Part shown: positions 36,768 to 45,440 of the stretch, piece by piece
Position numbering within the stretch: position 1 is the stretch's first letter
How the letters are laid out: the number at the start of each line of letters is the position of its first letter
From: Pectinatus sottacetonis
Lineage (GTDB): Bacteria > Bacillota > Negativicutes > Selenomonadales > Selenomonadaceae
Length of the DNA: 64,000 nt
Assembly (NCBI RefSeq): GCF_015732155.1
Contig: NZ_WIQK01000001.1
Span: 840,501 to 904,500 of the forward strand
Reading direction: 5' to 3'
The notes under the pieces: model-generated
What the model saw: only the letters and a program-made list of their open reading frames with translations
The model's database searches: none
Told to the model about the DNA's origin: nothing
Program-made: the position numbers and the translations under genes

Positions 36768-38039
36768 CTACAATACACTATTGTTAATTTTTACCGTAAA
36801 AATAATTTTCCCTTTCGTATATGATACATTGATTTTTCCGTTAATAAGTTCTGTCAATTCTTCTGCTATGGATAAACCTATTCCATAACCTTTTTTTTGG
36901 CTGTTATGCGATTCATCCCCGCGATAAAAGCGTTCGAAAAATCGCGAATAGTCAATATTTGCACCAGCAGCATAATCGTTTATAACAGATATTATTGCTG
37001 TTTTTTTCTTATTCTGTCGGAGTATTATGTCAATGGTCCCTTTATCATCACAATATTTTACTGCATTATCTACAAGTATGTTAACAAGTTCATATATACA
37101 TTTGGCATCTGACTGGATATAAATCGGTGCTTTAATATTTGAAAAAAGTTTTTTATCCTGATCTTTTGCCATCTGCTGAAATGATGTGACAATTGTTGTT
37201 ATAGTTTCTGACAAGTCAAATTTGGTAATATTCAGGTCTGCATATGAACGTTCTCCCATTTTGGACAGCATCACTAAATCGTTTATTAGATTAGACAGCC
37301 GCTTAACTTGTTTTAAAATACTCTCTGTCCATTGATTTTTCCCATTAATTAATGCTATTGCTTCTGCATTAGTTGAAATTATGGCAATAGGTGTCTTAAG
37401 TTCATGCCCGGCATTAGTAATAAATCTTTTTTGATTTTCCATGTTGCGGATAAACGGCTTCAGTGGCAATTTTGATAATGCTGTCAATATGACAATATAC
37501 AATAATACACAAGCAATCCCTACCAGAAGAGAATACCGCATAAATGCTTTTACTGCATCTACATCATGTGTACAGTCCATAATAACAATTAAAAAATCTC
37601 CATCGTTCCTTTTTGTAATCATATAGGCATAACTAGCTCTGTCTTTTTTAAAAAAGCCGGTGTTTTTTCCCTTCTGCACTGTAGTCTGGGCATATTCAAT
37701 TGCTTCATGTTCCGTAAAAGCTGCAATATTTTTAATATTAATTTCTCTTACATAACCAGCAGGATTAACAATAACACTAAAAAAGCGTATCTGATAGGAA
37801 AATTCCGGCGTATCATCCGACCAATTTGTATTATTGAACCAGCTGCTATCATCAACAGGCACTTTTCTTGGTATTCTTCCACTATTTTGTGAAATATAGG
37901 AAAGAACCGAATTCACCTGATCAGTCATATGTATATAGGTAATAGTATTGATCAACCCCAATACACCAGCAATAATTGCAATAACGGCTGCCGTAGCAAT
38001 TAGAACAAATTTCCAGCGCAGACTTTTTATCATATTCAT
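36768..38039 (-). CDS. Membrane sensor histidine kinase
   Basis: 423 residues. Two membrane segments (about 9-31 and 167-190) flank an extracytoplasmic sensor of about 130 residues. HisKA follows with NAGHELKTPIAIISTNAEA (phospho-acceptor His), then HATPase boxes: LVNILVDNAVKYCDD (N box) and GYGIGLSIAEEL (G box). It is 50 bases downstream of the response regulator gene and is its partner. The signal is unknown. Confidence 0.92.
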   Translation of the reverse strand: MNMIKSLRWKFVLIATAAVIAIIAGVLGLINTITYIHMTDQVNSVLSYISQNSGRIPRKVPVDDSSWFNNTNWSDDTPEFSYQIRFFSVIVNPAGYVREINIKNIAAFTEHEAIEYAQTTVQKGKNTGFFKKDRASYAYMITKRNDGDFLIVIMDCTHDVDAVKAFMRYSLLVGIACVLLYIVILTALSKLPLKPFIRNMENQKRFITNAGHELKTPIAIISTNAEAIALINGKNQWTESILKQVKRLSNLINDLVMLSKMGERSYADLNITKFDLSETITTIVTSFQQMAKDQDKKLFSNIKAPIYIQSDAKCIYELVNILVDNAVKYCDDKGTIDIILRQNKKKTAIISVINDYAAGANIDYSRFFERFYRGDESHNSQKKGYGIGLSIAEELTELINGKINVSYTKGKIIFTVKINNSVL

Positions 38040-38089
38040 CCATTATCATCCCCCACTATATAAAAACCTATCATATTAATTCTTAGTTT

Positions 38090-38758
38090 TTACTTTTCTA
38101 TCAGGGAAAATTCATGGTCTTTACATCCTGTAATTTGAATATTTGCCCCTATGGAATGCATTTTTTCCCGCAAATATGATATATATACCCAAACTATAGA
38201 TTTATCCACATCTATATCACCTTTCCAAACATGGGCAAAAATATCTTCTGTAGTCAGTATTTTTCCGGCATTAAGCATAAAAAATTTCATAAGTTTTGTT
38301 TCTTTACTTGATAAACGGATCGTATTTCTGCATGATAGTTCCTGCTCTTCTATATCCAAGTCTACTGCCCCAATGGAAAGTTTTGCCGGTGCATAGGAAT
38401 CGTTTCTTCTGGTCATGGAACGGATACGGGCTAATAGTTCTCCCATGGCAAAGGGCTTAGTAAGGTAATCATCCGCACCGGCATCAAGTCCGGTAACTTT
38501 ATCATTTACTTCTGCTTTAGCCGTCAACATAATTGCCGGTGTCAAATTTCCCATACTGCGCAATTTTTTTAAAGCCTCAATGCCATCCATTTTCGGCATC
38601 ATAACATCGAAAATAAAGCAATCATACATATTTTCAGCAGCTTTTTCCAGTGCGGCTTTTCCATCATATACTGCATCGACATCGTAACCGGAGTGAGCCA
38701 GTATCGCCACTAGTGCAGCTGACATATCATGTTCATCTTCTGCTAATAATATTTTCAT
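38090..38758 (-). CDS. OmpR-family response regulator
   Basis: 222 residues from ATG 38758, with AAAGGAG 8 bases upstream. The receiver has the acidic pocket EDE (7-9), phospho-acceptor Asp51 in FIFDVMMPKMDG, and Lys in MLTAKAE. The C-terminal winged helix shows ETKLMKFFMLNAGKILTTED and VDKSIVWVYISYLREKM. It starts 16 bases after the alarmone synthetase gene and precedes the kinase, so the three form one transcription unit. Confidence 0.93.
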   Translation of the reverse strand: MKILLAEDEHDMSAALVAILAHSGYDVDAVYDGKAALEKAAENMYDCFIFDVMMPKMDGIEALKKLRSMGNLTPAIMLTAKAEVNDKVTGLDAGADDYLTKPFAMGELLARIRSMTRRNDSYAPAKLSIGAVDLDIEEQELSCRNTIRLSSKETKLMKFFMLNAGKILTTEDIFAHVWKGDIDVDKSIVWVYISYLREKMHSIGANIQITGCKDHEFSLIEK

Positions 38759-38774
38759 TTCCCATGCTCCTTTA

Positions 38775-39389
38775 TTATTCTGCATTAATTAAATCTCTAA
38801 TTGTCTGCATGGATACATCACATGCTGCCAGCTCATCAGCACAACGTTTTAATTCTTTTTCTATCATCTTTGGTTCTTTTATGTCGTGTTTATATTTCAT
38901 TTGATGTTCCAAGCTGGCCCATGAATCCATGGCAATAGTACGTATCTGTATCTCCGCAAAAAAATGTCCTGGTTTTATTTTCTTTACATCTTCGTACGGT
39001 TCTGTCAGTTCAACAATCATATGATAACTGCGATAGCCATTTGCTTTGACGTTCTTAATATAATCTTTTTCTTTAATAACACGGCAGCCTTTTATAGACT
39101 TTATATAGGCAATGTTCAAGTAAATGTCTTTGATAAACCGACACACAATGCGAATACCTATGGCATCATGTATAGAAAAAAGAGCGGCCTTAGCCGTCGG
39201 TGCCAGTCCTTTGCGACAGCATTTTTCTTTCATGCTTTCTGATGATTTTACCCGGTATATTAGATGTTCATAAGCCATTTCACCGGTTTTTGCTTCTTCT
39301 TGTTCATTATAAGATTGAATTTTTTTTATTATATTATCCAAAACTGCTTTTAATACAGGTTCATATTTGCCATATATATTGTCATCCAT
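38775..39389 (-). CDS. Small (p)ppGpp synthetase, RelA/SpoT synthetase domain only
   Basis: 204 residues from ATG 39389; AGAGGTG is upstream. The synthetase motifs are present: YEHLIYRVKSSESMKEKC, IHDAIGIRIVCRFIKDIY, EKDYIKNVKANGYRSYHMIV and AEIQIRTIAMDSWASLEHQM followed by KYKHD. No HD hydrolase, TGS or ACT domain, so it is a small alarmone synthetase of the YjbM/YwaC kind. It would make (p)ppGpp from ATP and GDP/GTP. It is the first gene of a unit with a two-component system. Confidence 0.9.
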   Translation of the reverse strand: MDDNIYGKYEPVLKAVLDNIIKKIQSYNEQEEAKTGEMAYEHLIYRVKSSESMKEKCCRKGLAPTAKAALFSIHDAIGIRIVCRFIKDIYLNIAYIKSIKGCRVIKEKDYIKNVKANGYRSYHMIVELTEPYEDVKKIKPGHFFAEIQIRTIAMDSWASLEHQMKYKHDIKEPKMIEKELKRCADELAACDVSMQTIRDLINAE

Positions 39390-39611
39390 ATTTGCTGCAC
39401 CTCTGATCATATTCATACTAAGTGATTATTTATTATAGTTTTTTTACTATATTTTTATATTTTACCATATTTTTCAGCAAAATTTTTATACTTCTGCTTT
39501 ATATATGATCTCAGTACATTTACAGTGTCCGCAAAATAAAACAATGAAAATAAAAAATTTTTCTATTTATAATTGGAGTATTTTATTTTCATTAATATAA
39601 CACTAGGACTA

Positions 39612-39720
39612 ATTGATTTTTAAATAATCTATGTTATAATTAAATGTAGAAAAGGATAGTTGATGCGTTGCGGCTCGGCTTTCCTCGAATGACATGTTTG
39701 AAAGAAAGCCGGCTTGCTAA
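39612..39720 (+). ncRNA. Probable antisense RNA (antitoxin) to the holin-like toxin transcript
   Basis: A plus-strand promoter, TTGATT near 39616 and TATAAT near 39634, would start an RNA near 39648. Its first part, GGATAGTTGATGCG, and the hairpin CGGCTTTC...GAAAGCCG are complementary to the 3' end of the toxin transcript. This resembles RatA/TxpA, where the antisense RNA overlaps the 3' end of the toxin mRNA. The 3' end is not defined; the hairpin at about 39674-39717 may be part of a terminator. Confidence 0.5.
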
Positions 39721-39731
39721 CGTGAGTCGGT

Positions 39732-39815
39732 TTATTTCATTTTAGTACATGAAATAATGGCTACTATAAGTAAACCAAAACTTATCATTAAGGATAAGAC
39801 TTGAAATGTACTCAC
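39732..39815 (-). CDS. Holin-like type I toxin peptide
   Basis: A 27-residue peptide starts at GTG 39815 behind GGAGGAGG: (M)STFQVLSLMISFGLLIVAII then SCTKMK. It matches the putative holin-like toxin family (S-x-[FY]-[EQ]-x-L-x-LMISFG), single-helix membrane peptides of Firmicutes type I systems such as TxpA/BsrG. The transcript would start near 39870 after an extended -10 (TGTTATAAT, minus strand). Its 5' segment GGATAGTTGATG is perfectly complementary to CATCAACTATCC at its 3' end (39655-39666), a long-range pairing typical of this toxin class. Confidence 0.8.
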   Translation of the reverse strand: MSTFQVLSLMISFGLLIVAIISCTKMK

Positions 39816-39998
39816 AGCACCACCTCCTCCAAAGAGGAAAAACCGAAACATCAACTATCCCATGCGGATTATTATAACATATGCAAAATATTAAATCTAT
39901 TGTGCCAGCAGGCATAAGAAGAAAAATAGTTTAAGGAAATTTTTTACCAAGTTAACGATTATTATGGATAAATATATAAATTCTAAGGGGGGTTCTTT

Positions 39999-40223
39999 AT
40001 GGATGATGATGCATTAAGACAAAAGGTTTTAGATAAAATGACAAGAGTTTGTCTTTGTAAAGTGATTAATCGTGCTGCAATGAAAAAAGCTATCGCAGCC
40101 GGAGCAGATACTGTTGAAAAAGTTAAGCGGGCAACGGGTGCGGGTTCAGGCCCTTGTCATGGCCGCCGCTGTACGCCAAAGATAGAGGAACTTTTATTAG
40201 CTGCTAAACAGCAATCAGAATAA
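39999..40223 (+). CDS. Bfd-like [2Fe-2S] domain protein
   Basis: 74 residues with the Bfd-type iron-sulfur pattern: C-x-C in VCLCKVINRAAMKKAI and C-x4-C in GPCHGRRCTPKIEELL. Bacterioferritin-associated ferredoxin and the BFD domains of NasB/NirB bind a [2Fe-2S] cluster with this spacing. A free-standing copy may act as a small electron carrier in iron release or in a flavoprotein complex; the partner is not in the window. AGGGGGG lies just upstream and a terminator follows. Confidence 0.8.
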   Translation: MDDDALRQKVLDKMTRVCLCKVINRAAMKKAIAAGADTVEKVKRATGAGSGPCHGRRCTPKIEELLLAAKQQSE

Positions 40224-40267
40224 TACTAAACAATAAATATCAGTAAAATAAAAGTGCAATAAACAAA

Positions 40268-40320
40268 AACCTCGAGTTTCCTGACTGTTTCACACAACTG
40301 GGAAATTCGAGGTCTTTATT
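40268..40320 (+). terminator. Intrinsic terminator of the Bfd-like gene
   Basis: CCTCGAGTTTCC pairs with GGGAAATTCGAGG, followed by TCTTTATTT. From here to 40565 no further feature is seen. Confidence 0.75.
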
Positions 40321-40565
40321 TATGTATTAATCTGTTTCAAATTTTATATCTTATTACTATACTATTTTTAAATTTAAAGCAGGCTTCTGTCAGCACTTAG
40401 AAAAAAATCGTTTCCAGCAGTAGCAGGCTGTATTCCAGCCCACTATTCTGGTGCATTTTTACTATATTGGCGGATAAATGCATTTTTTAACAACAAATTT
40501 TCTGCTAATTATCTTAATAATGTTTACCATAATAATTTATTAACAGTTTTAGTAAAAAATTTTAC

Positions 40566-41171
40566 TTATACTTCATCATCGTCCATAATGCCAAGCTTTC
40601 TTTTCCAATAACGCGAATACACTGCTCCCAGGGGATTATGCGCTAATAGTCTGTCTTTTACGACGAGAGTTGTAACAAGTCCCGGACAGCTTTTGTTGAA
40701 TAAAGCATCATGCCCTACACATAGCCCACAGGAAATATAAAGTTCAACACTGTTTTCTTCTAAAAAACGGGCCTGAAATTTGGGATTGCACATAGCTTCA
40801 TGTTCTAGTTCCGGCTTTACCTGTTTCAATCCTAATTCTTTTTTAGGGAAACTACAATTTTTGCAACACACACTAAAAAATTCAAATCCCTGGTTGTTAA
40901 AATATTTAGCTATATAATGTGCTTCTTTATTCAAACCAATACAAAAAGCCATTCCAAGTTTTTTATAATTCATGGCTTTGGCAAACTCAGCTGTTTCCTG
41001 TAAACGGGTAATGTTACTGTAAAAGGTTCCTTCTACATAGGCTGCTGCCTGCATAATTTTTAATTCTTCCTCATCGTATGCTTTGCGGACAGTTTCTAAA
41101 TCAGTTTGAGTACAATTTACCCCTTTAGTATAACAGGCATGTGTAGCACATTCTGCACAATTGCATTTCAT
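40566..41171 (-). CDS. DUF1847 cysteine-rich protein, probable metal binding
   Basis: 201 residues from ATG 41171, after AAAGGAG. Cysteine motifs are spread along the protein: MKCNCAECATHACYTKGVNC, FFSVCCKNC, MCNPKFQARFLEENSVEL, YISCGLCVGHDALFNK and SCPGLVTTLVVKDRLLAHNP. These are the landmarks of DUF1847, a family of anaerobes with unknown reaction, thought to bind metal through its cysteines. It stands alone. The gap 41172-41388 has nothing recognisable. Confidence 0.85.
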   Translation of the reverse strand: MKCNCAECATHACYTKGVNCTQTDLETVRKAYDEEELKIMQAAAYVEGTFYSNITRLQETAEFAKAMNYKKLGMAFCIGLNKEAHYIAKYFNNQGFEFFSVCCKNCSFPKKELGLKQVKPELEHEAMCNPKFQARFLEENSVELYISCGLCVGHDALFNKSCPGLVTTLVVKDRLLAHNPLGAVYSRYWKRKLGIMDDDEV

Positions 41172-41388
41172 TTTTGTTCTCCTTTCACATTGTACTAATG
41201 AATACAAATCGCAATAACTATTTTATCTTTTCAATTCCAAAAAGATTTTACAAAATATTATATAAAATAATAATCTCGGGATTACAACACGAACGAGGTT
41301 GTCCTTATAAAAATAGACGGAGGAAATAACATATTTTATGTTATAAATGAAAAGCTTTACCAGAAAACCTCATTGGTATTTTAATTTA

Positions 41389-41772
41389 TTATTTTTCAGC
41401 AGCAATAACTTCTATTTCTACTAAAGCATCCTTTGGTAGTGCTGCTGCCTGAAAAGCGGAACGAGCCGGACATTCTTGGGAAAAAAATTCTGCATAAACT
41501 TCATTCATTGCAGTAAAATCAGCTATATTTTTCAATAGTACTGTTGTTTTTACTACATCAGCCAAAGATATTCCTTCAGACTCTAAAATATATTTTATGT
41601 TCAATAAAGATTGTTTGGTCTGCTTTTCTATAGTATCTCCGGCAAATTTTCCTGTAGCAGGATCTATTGGCAATTGTCCTGAAATGAAGATAAATCCATT
41701 TGCTTTTGTTCCCTGAGAATAAGGGCCTATAGCCCCCGGGGCTTTATTTGTTGATAATATTGTCTTATGCAT
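41389..41772 (-). CDS. ridA: RidA-family enamine/imine deaminase
   Basis: 127 residues, full length for Rid proteins. Signatures are STNKAPGAIGPYSQGTKANG, FISGQLPIDPATG and CPARSAFQAAALPKDALVEIEVIA with the active-site Arg (PARSAF) and Glu (EIEVIA). RidA hydrolyses reactive 2-aminoacrylate released by PLP enzymes. It overlaps the end of the MalY/PatB-type lyase by 8 bases, so it is co-translated with an enzyme that would produce exactly that intermediate. Confidence 0.95.
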   Translation of the reverse strand: MHKTILSTNKAPGAIGPYSQGTKANGFIFISGQLPIDPATGKFAGDTIEKQTKQSLLNIKYILESEGISLADVVKTTVLLKNIADFTAMNEVYAEFFSQECPARSAFQAAALPKDALVEIEVIAAEK

Positions 41773-42955
41773 TATCCATACCTTCTTTTGTTAAATTTTG
41801 TACTGCATCTGCCATTCGCTTTAGAGCTTCCTGCAACTGACTTTTGGGGCAGGCGATATTAAAACGCATAAATTTATCTCCCCCTGGACCGAATGTGTTC
41901 CCATCATTCAAGGCAACTTTTGCTTTTTTCAAGAAAAACTCCATTAATTTATCATGTTCCATATGCAAATCTCTGCAATCCAGCCAAAGTAAATATGTTG
42001 CCTGTACCTGTCCTAATTTTATCTGTGGTATATTTTCTTTTAAAAAGACCTGTGTATACTCTAAATTGTTTTGGAGATATTCCATTAATTGGTCTGCATA
42101 ATATCCACATTCAGTATAAGCAGTTTGAACAGCCAGTGTTCCAAAAATATTACGTCCAAATGCTTTCAAATTTTCTAATTCACTGTAAAATCTATCATGG
42201 TTATTACGGTTTGGGATAATAACAGCTCCCGTACGAAATCCCGCTATGTTAAAAGTTTTGCTGGGATTTATGCACACTATACTATTATCTGCTGCTGATT
42301 GGGAAATACTGCCAAATGGAATATGCGTAAACCCTTTATAAATAATATCAGAATGAATTTCATCAGATACGACAAATACATGATTTTTTATACACAGGTC
42401 GTTTATTTTTTCCAATTCTTTTCTTGTAAAACATCGGCCTGTTGGATTATGTGGATTGCATAAAAGAAACATTGTAGTACGCGGTTTTGCTAATTTTTCT
42501 GCTAAATCTTTCCAATTTATTGACCAAGAACCATCTGTATTTTCAATTAAAAGGTTTGGCATAATATATCTTCCATTATGGGGAATAACTTGATGAAACG
42601 GATGATAGGCTGGCATTTGCACCAGTATATTATCCCCGGGATTTGTAAAAGCTTTCATAGCGTAAACAATTGCCGGAACTACAGCTGGTGTATATTCTAC
42701 CCAGCCTTGCTGTACATCCCAGCCAAAGCGGCATTTCTGCCAATGGCAGACTGCTTTTTCATAGCTTCTGTCAATGCAGGGATAGCCATAAATTTCGTGT
42801 TCTGCCCGCTTTTTTACAGCTTTGATAATTGGTTCCGGACATTTAAAATCAGTATCTGCTATCCACATAGGAATGACATCTTCTCCATATGTATCCCATT
42901 TTTTACATTGTGTATGCTTTCTATCTATAACTGCGTCAAAATTGTGATATAACAT
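41765..42955 (-). CDS. MalY/PatB-type PLP-dependent cystathionine beta-lyase
   Basis: 396 residues, fold-type I aminotransferase-like. Signatures are DVIPMWIADTDFKCPEPI, NPHNPTGRCF, VVSDEIHSDIIY and the Schiff-base lysine in INPSKTFNIAGFRTG. MalY/PatB enzymes cleave C-S bonds of cystathionine, cysteine or related amino acids to pyruvate, ammonia and a thiol, through 2-aminoacrylate. AAAGGAG precedes the ATG. It stands between the DcuC-like carrier and ridA. The exact substrate is unknown. Confidence 0.9.
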   Translation of the reverse strand: MLYHNFDAVIDRKHTQCKKWDTYGEDVIPMWIADTDFKCPEPIIKAVKKRAEHEIYGYPCIDRSYEKAVCHWQKCRFGWDVQQGWVEYTPAVVPAIVYAMKAFTNPGDNILVQMPAYHPFHQVIPHNGRYIMPNLLIENTDGSWSINWKDLAEKLAKPRTTMFLLCNPHNPTGRCFTRKELEKINDLCIKNHVFVVSDEIHSDIIYKGFTHIPFGSISQSAADNSIVCINPSKTFNIAGFRTGAVIIPNRNNHDRFYSELENLKAFGRNIFGTLAVQTAYTECGYYADQLMEYLQNNLEYTQVFLKENIPQIKLGQVQATYLLWLDCRDLHMEHDKLMEFFLKKAKVALNDGNTFGPGGDKFMRFNIACPKSQLQEALKRMADAVQNLTKEGMDNA

Positions 42956-42988
42956 AACTTTTTCTCCTTTATATACTTACATATATTC

Positions 42989-44344
42989 TCAAAAATTTAT
43001 GAACAGGAATATTATATTGATAATGGCCGCTACAGCCATAGGTATGCAGGTGCGTTTTACAACTTGTATAGGATTTACATCAGCTACACCAGAAATAGCA
43101 ACAATTGCTGCTGTTATAGGTGAACAAACACGACCAAAACTCGTCATTATCTGCATAGGTAAAATAAGATTCAAACTGGAAATCCCTACTGATTCTGCAA
43201 TTTTAGGCGCCAAAGCCGCAAAAGAAAAGAACGCTGCATTACCGCTCCCCATTAAAAAGGCACATATAGCAATAGCTATACAGAAGAAAATTATTAAAAC
43301 ATAAATATTTAATCCCAAATGCTGTAAACTACCTGTAAGAGCATTTACTGCCCCAATTTTTACTAAGCCATTAGCAAAAACTTCGCCTGATACAATCAGG
43401 GATATTACAATTGCGAAACTTTTTCCCATACCATCAAACATATGTTTTAATCCACATAATGTAAAATGCAAACTTTTCGTTCTAGCTAGCTCAAAAATCA
43501 TGGCAATAAATGTACTCAAAAACATAGCTGTGACTACATTAATTTTTATGGGACTCTTGAACAGCGGACTAAATCCCAAAATAAAGATCATCGGGATAAT
43601 TGGTAAAACAGCATAAATCAGAGGTGGTCTTTCGGTGTTTTCTTTTACGCTCATTACTTCTATATCAGGGACATAACCTTCTTTTTTATCCCACCACCGC
43701 TGTACAAAAAAATGTACTATTCCTAAAATCAGTGTTGTTGTTATGAAAATAGGGAACTGCCATTTGACAAAATATACTGCCGGATTCAAACCTGTAATAT
43801 TAGCAGCCAATATAGCATTACCGCTCCCCGGCCCAACATCCATGTACTGCGCGCAGCCTATTACTCCTAATGCAGATAATTTGCTAATGCCTGCCCTGAT
43901 AAAAATAGGATACATAGTTACCATAAGAAGCAACCCCAAACCGGCATGACTTGGTATAAATATTACCAAAAACTGACTTATAAAAAAACCCATGACCAAA
44001 AGAATATATGGTGACTTTATTTTTTTTATAGGTGCGGCCACTACAGCAAATAAAGATTTACCGGCGCCAACATAATCCATATACTTGGCAAATCCGGCAA
44101 TCGACATGATTGTTAAACCCAGCCCTGCAACCCGCTTACTCATTAAAACCTGAATCATCGTAAAAATATCCAAAATGGCAGATCCTGACGATACCTTAGC
44201 TGATAAAATCATAGTTCCATTAACAAATACAGCACATATTAATAAAATAATACCGGCTAATAAAAGCACCGCTTGAGGATAATGCTTTTTTACAATCATA
44301 TAGATTACCCACATAATAACGAGAATTGACACCAGTGAACTCAT
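42989..44344 (-). CDS. DcuC-family anion/amino acid carrier
   Basis: 451 residues with about 12 hydrophobic segments. Family marks are ILDIFTMIQVLMSKRVAGLG, VIFIPSHAGLGLLLMVTMYP, CAQYMDVGPGSGNAILAANI, FLMGSGNAAFFSF and a C-terminal FGRVCSPITAAIVAISGVAD. DcuC proteins exchange C4-dicarboxylates in enterobacteria, but family members beside PLP lyases may carry amino acids; the substrate here is not decidable. AGAGGGG lies upstream. It is the first structural gene behind the YheO-like regulator. Confidence 0.88.
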   Translation of the reverse strand: MSSLVSILVIMWVIYMIVKKHYPQAVLLLAGIILLICAVFVNGTMILSAKVSSGSAILDIFTMIQVLMSKRVAGLGLTIMSIAGFAKYMDYVGAGKSLFAVVAAPIKKIKSPYILLVMGFFISQFLVIFIPSHAGLGLLLMVTMYPIFIRAGISKLSALGVIGCAQYMDVGPGSGNAILAANITGLNPAVYFVKWQFPIFITTTLILGIVHFFVQRWWDKKEGYVPDIEVMSVKENTERPPLIYAVLPIIPMIFILGFSPLFKSPIKINVVTAMFLSTFIAMIFELARTKSLHFTLCGLKHMFDGMGKSFAIVISLIVSGEVFANGLVKIGAVNALTGSLQHLGLNIYVLIIFFCIAIAICAFLMGSGNAAFFSFAALAPKIAESVGISSLNLILPMQIMTSFGRVCSPITAAIVAISGVADVNPIQVVKRTCIPMAVAAIINIIFLFINF

Positions 44345-44572
44345 ATAATCCCCTCTTTTACAATTATATTATATAGATAATAATTTATCATTATTCATAT
44401 AATAAATTATTATCACAAGCAAGCAAAACTATCCTTAAAACACAAAAAAGCAACAAAAAAAGACACTGATATCAATCCATCAGCGCCCTTGCTGTATCTT
44501 TGTATGCCTATATATTACGCAATAATATTTTATTTGTCAAGATTAATATTTTATTTTGGCAAATTTTATACT

Positions 44573-45235
44573 TCATTTTTCTATGTGGCGTTTTATACGG
44601 TTCAAATATCTATAAAGTGTCGGTTCAGATATGCTTAGCTTTTCTGCTAATACACTAACACTGCCGCGTAATAAGAAAAATCCGTCATTATATAGATCTC
44701 TGACCAGATTCAAGCGATCATCAACTGACATCTGACTTCCCATGTTGGTATATTGTTCAAATCGTGACGTTATCATATTCTTTATCAAATCATCAACTGA
44801 ACCTTCCAGATTTTCCATTATGTCATCTTTTAATGTTTTTTTGTCTTCATAATTCACAAAGGAAATTTCATTATCTATAATTTTTTTAAAATCTATCAAT
44901 GGTGTAATATCAACATTGATGCAAAGTACACCAATTATTTTTTTTGTCTTATCATAAATAAAATAACTTGATGACCGACATGTTTTATTACCCGTTTTCC
45001 CCTTATAATTAGTTATAAAAGTTATATGTTCTTTTTTGCCTTTTTTTAAAATCTTAAGCAATAGATCCGTAATAGGCCCCCCGATTTTACGCCCGCTTAT
45101 ATCCCCATTAGCTATTGCTATAATGGATTTCTCCGGGACCGTTAAATCATGAAGCACCACTTCATATCTGTTTCCTAGCGATTTACCCAAAAAATCGACT
45201 AACGTAATATACTGTTTTAAATCCTCCACGCACAT
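44573..45235 (-). CDS. YheO-like PAS / helix-turn-helix regulator
   Basis: 220 residues. The N-terminal YheO-like PAS domain shows YITLVDFLGKSLGNRYEVVL, VPEKSIIAIANGDISGRKIG, SSSYFIYDKTKKIIGVLCIN. The C-terminal helix-turn-helix is LRGSVSVLAEKLSISEPTLYRYLNRI. DNA-binding regulators of this kind often sit next to catabolic clusters with ridA and PLP enzymes. It is the first gene of the group, 228 bases before the carrier. The 44345-44572 gap contains no clear terminator. Confidence 0.88.
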   Translation of the reverse strand: MCVEDLKQYITLVDFLGKSLGNRYEVVLHDLTVPEKSIIAIANGDISGRKIGGPITDLLLKILKKGKKEHITFITNYKGKTGNKTCRSSSYFIYDKTKKIIGVLCINVDITPLIDFKKIIDNEISFVNYEDKKTLKDDIMENLEGSVDDLIKNMITSRFEQYTNMGSQMSVDDRLNLVRDLYNDGFFLLRGSVSVLAEKLSISEPTLYRYLNRIKRHIEK

Positions 45236-45370
45236 AACCTCTTTTATAGTTAATTTATCTTCTATGAGTTATTTTTTTCCTTGTGTATTTTCCTGATAAA
45301 GCAAAACTTCTAAATAATAAATATAATTTTATATAACATTGCCATATAAGTCAATTCTTGCCTAGATGCC

Positions 45371-45406
45371 AAAAATACCACTGTTCAGTGAATGAACAGT
45401 GGTATT
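45371..45406 (-). terminator. Terminator hairpin after the Ula-locus regulator
   Basis: AATACCACTGTTCA and its exact complement TGAACAGTGGTATT form a 14-bp stem with a 5-base loop; on the minus strand TTT follows. It lies 35 bases after the regulator stop. Confidence 0.75.
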
Positions 45407-45440
45407 AAAGTACAAGCTTAATAATATTTAATATTTTTTA

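Noticed and set aside
42999-43304. Long plus-strand frames opposite the DcuC-like carrier and the PTS EIIC genes (also 51692-52642)
   Set aside because: They are antisense to clear membrane proteins, with composition expected from the complementary strand, and lack ribosome sites.
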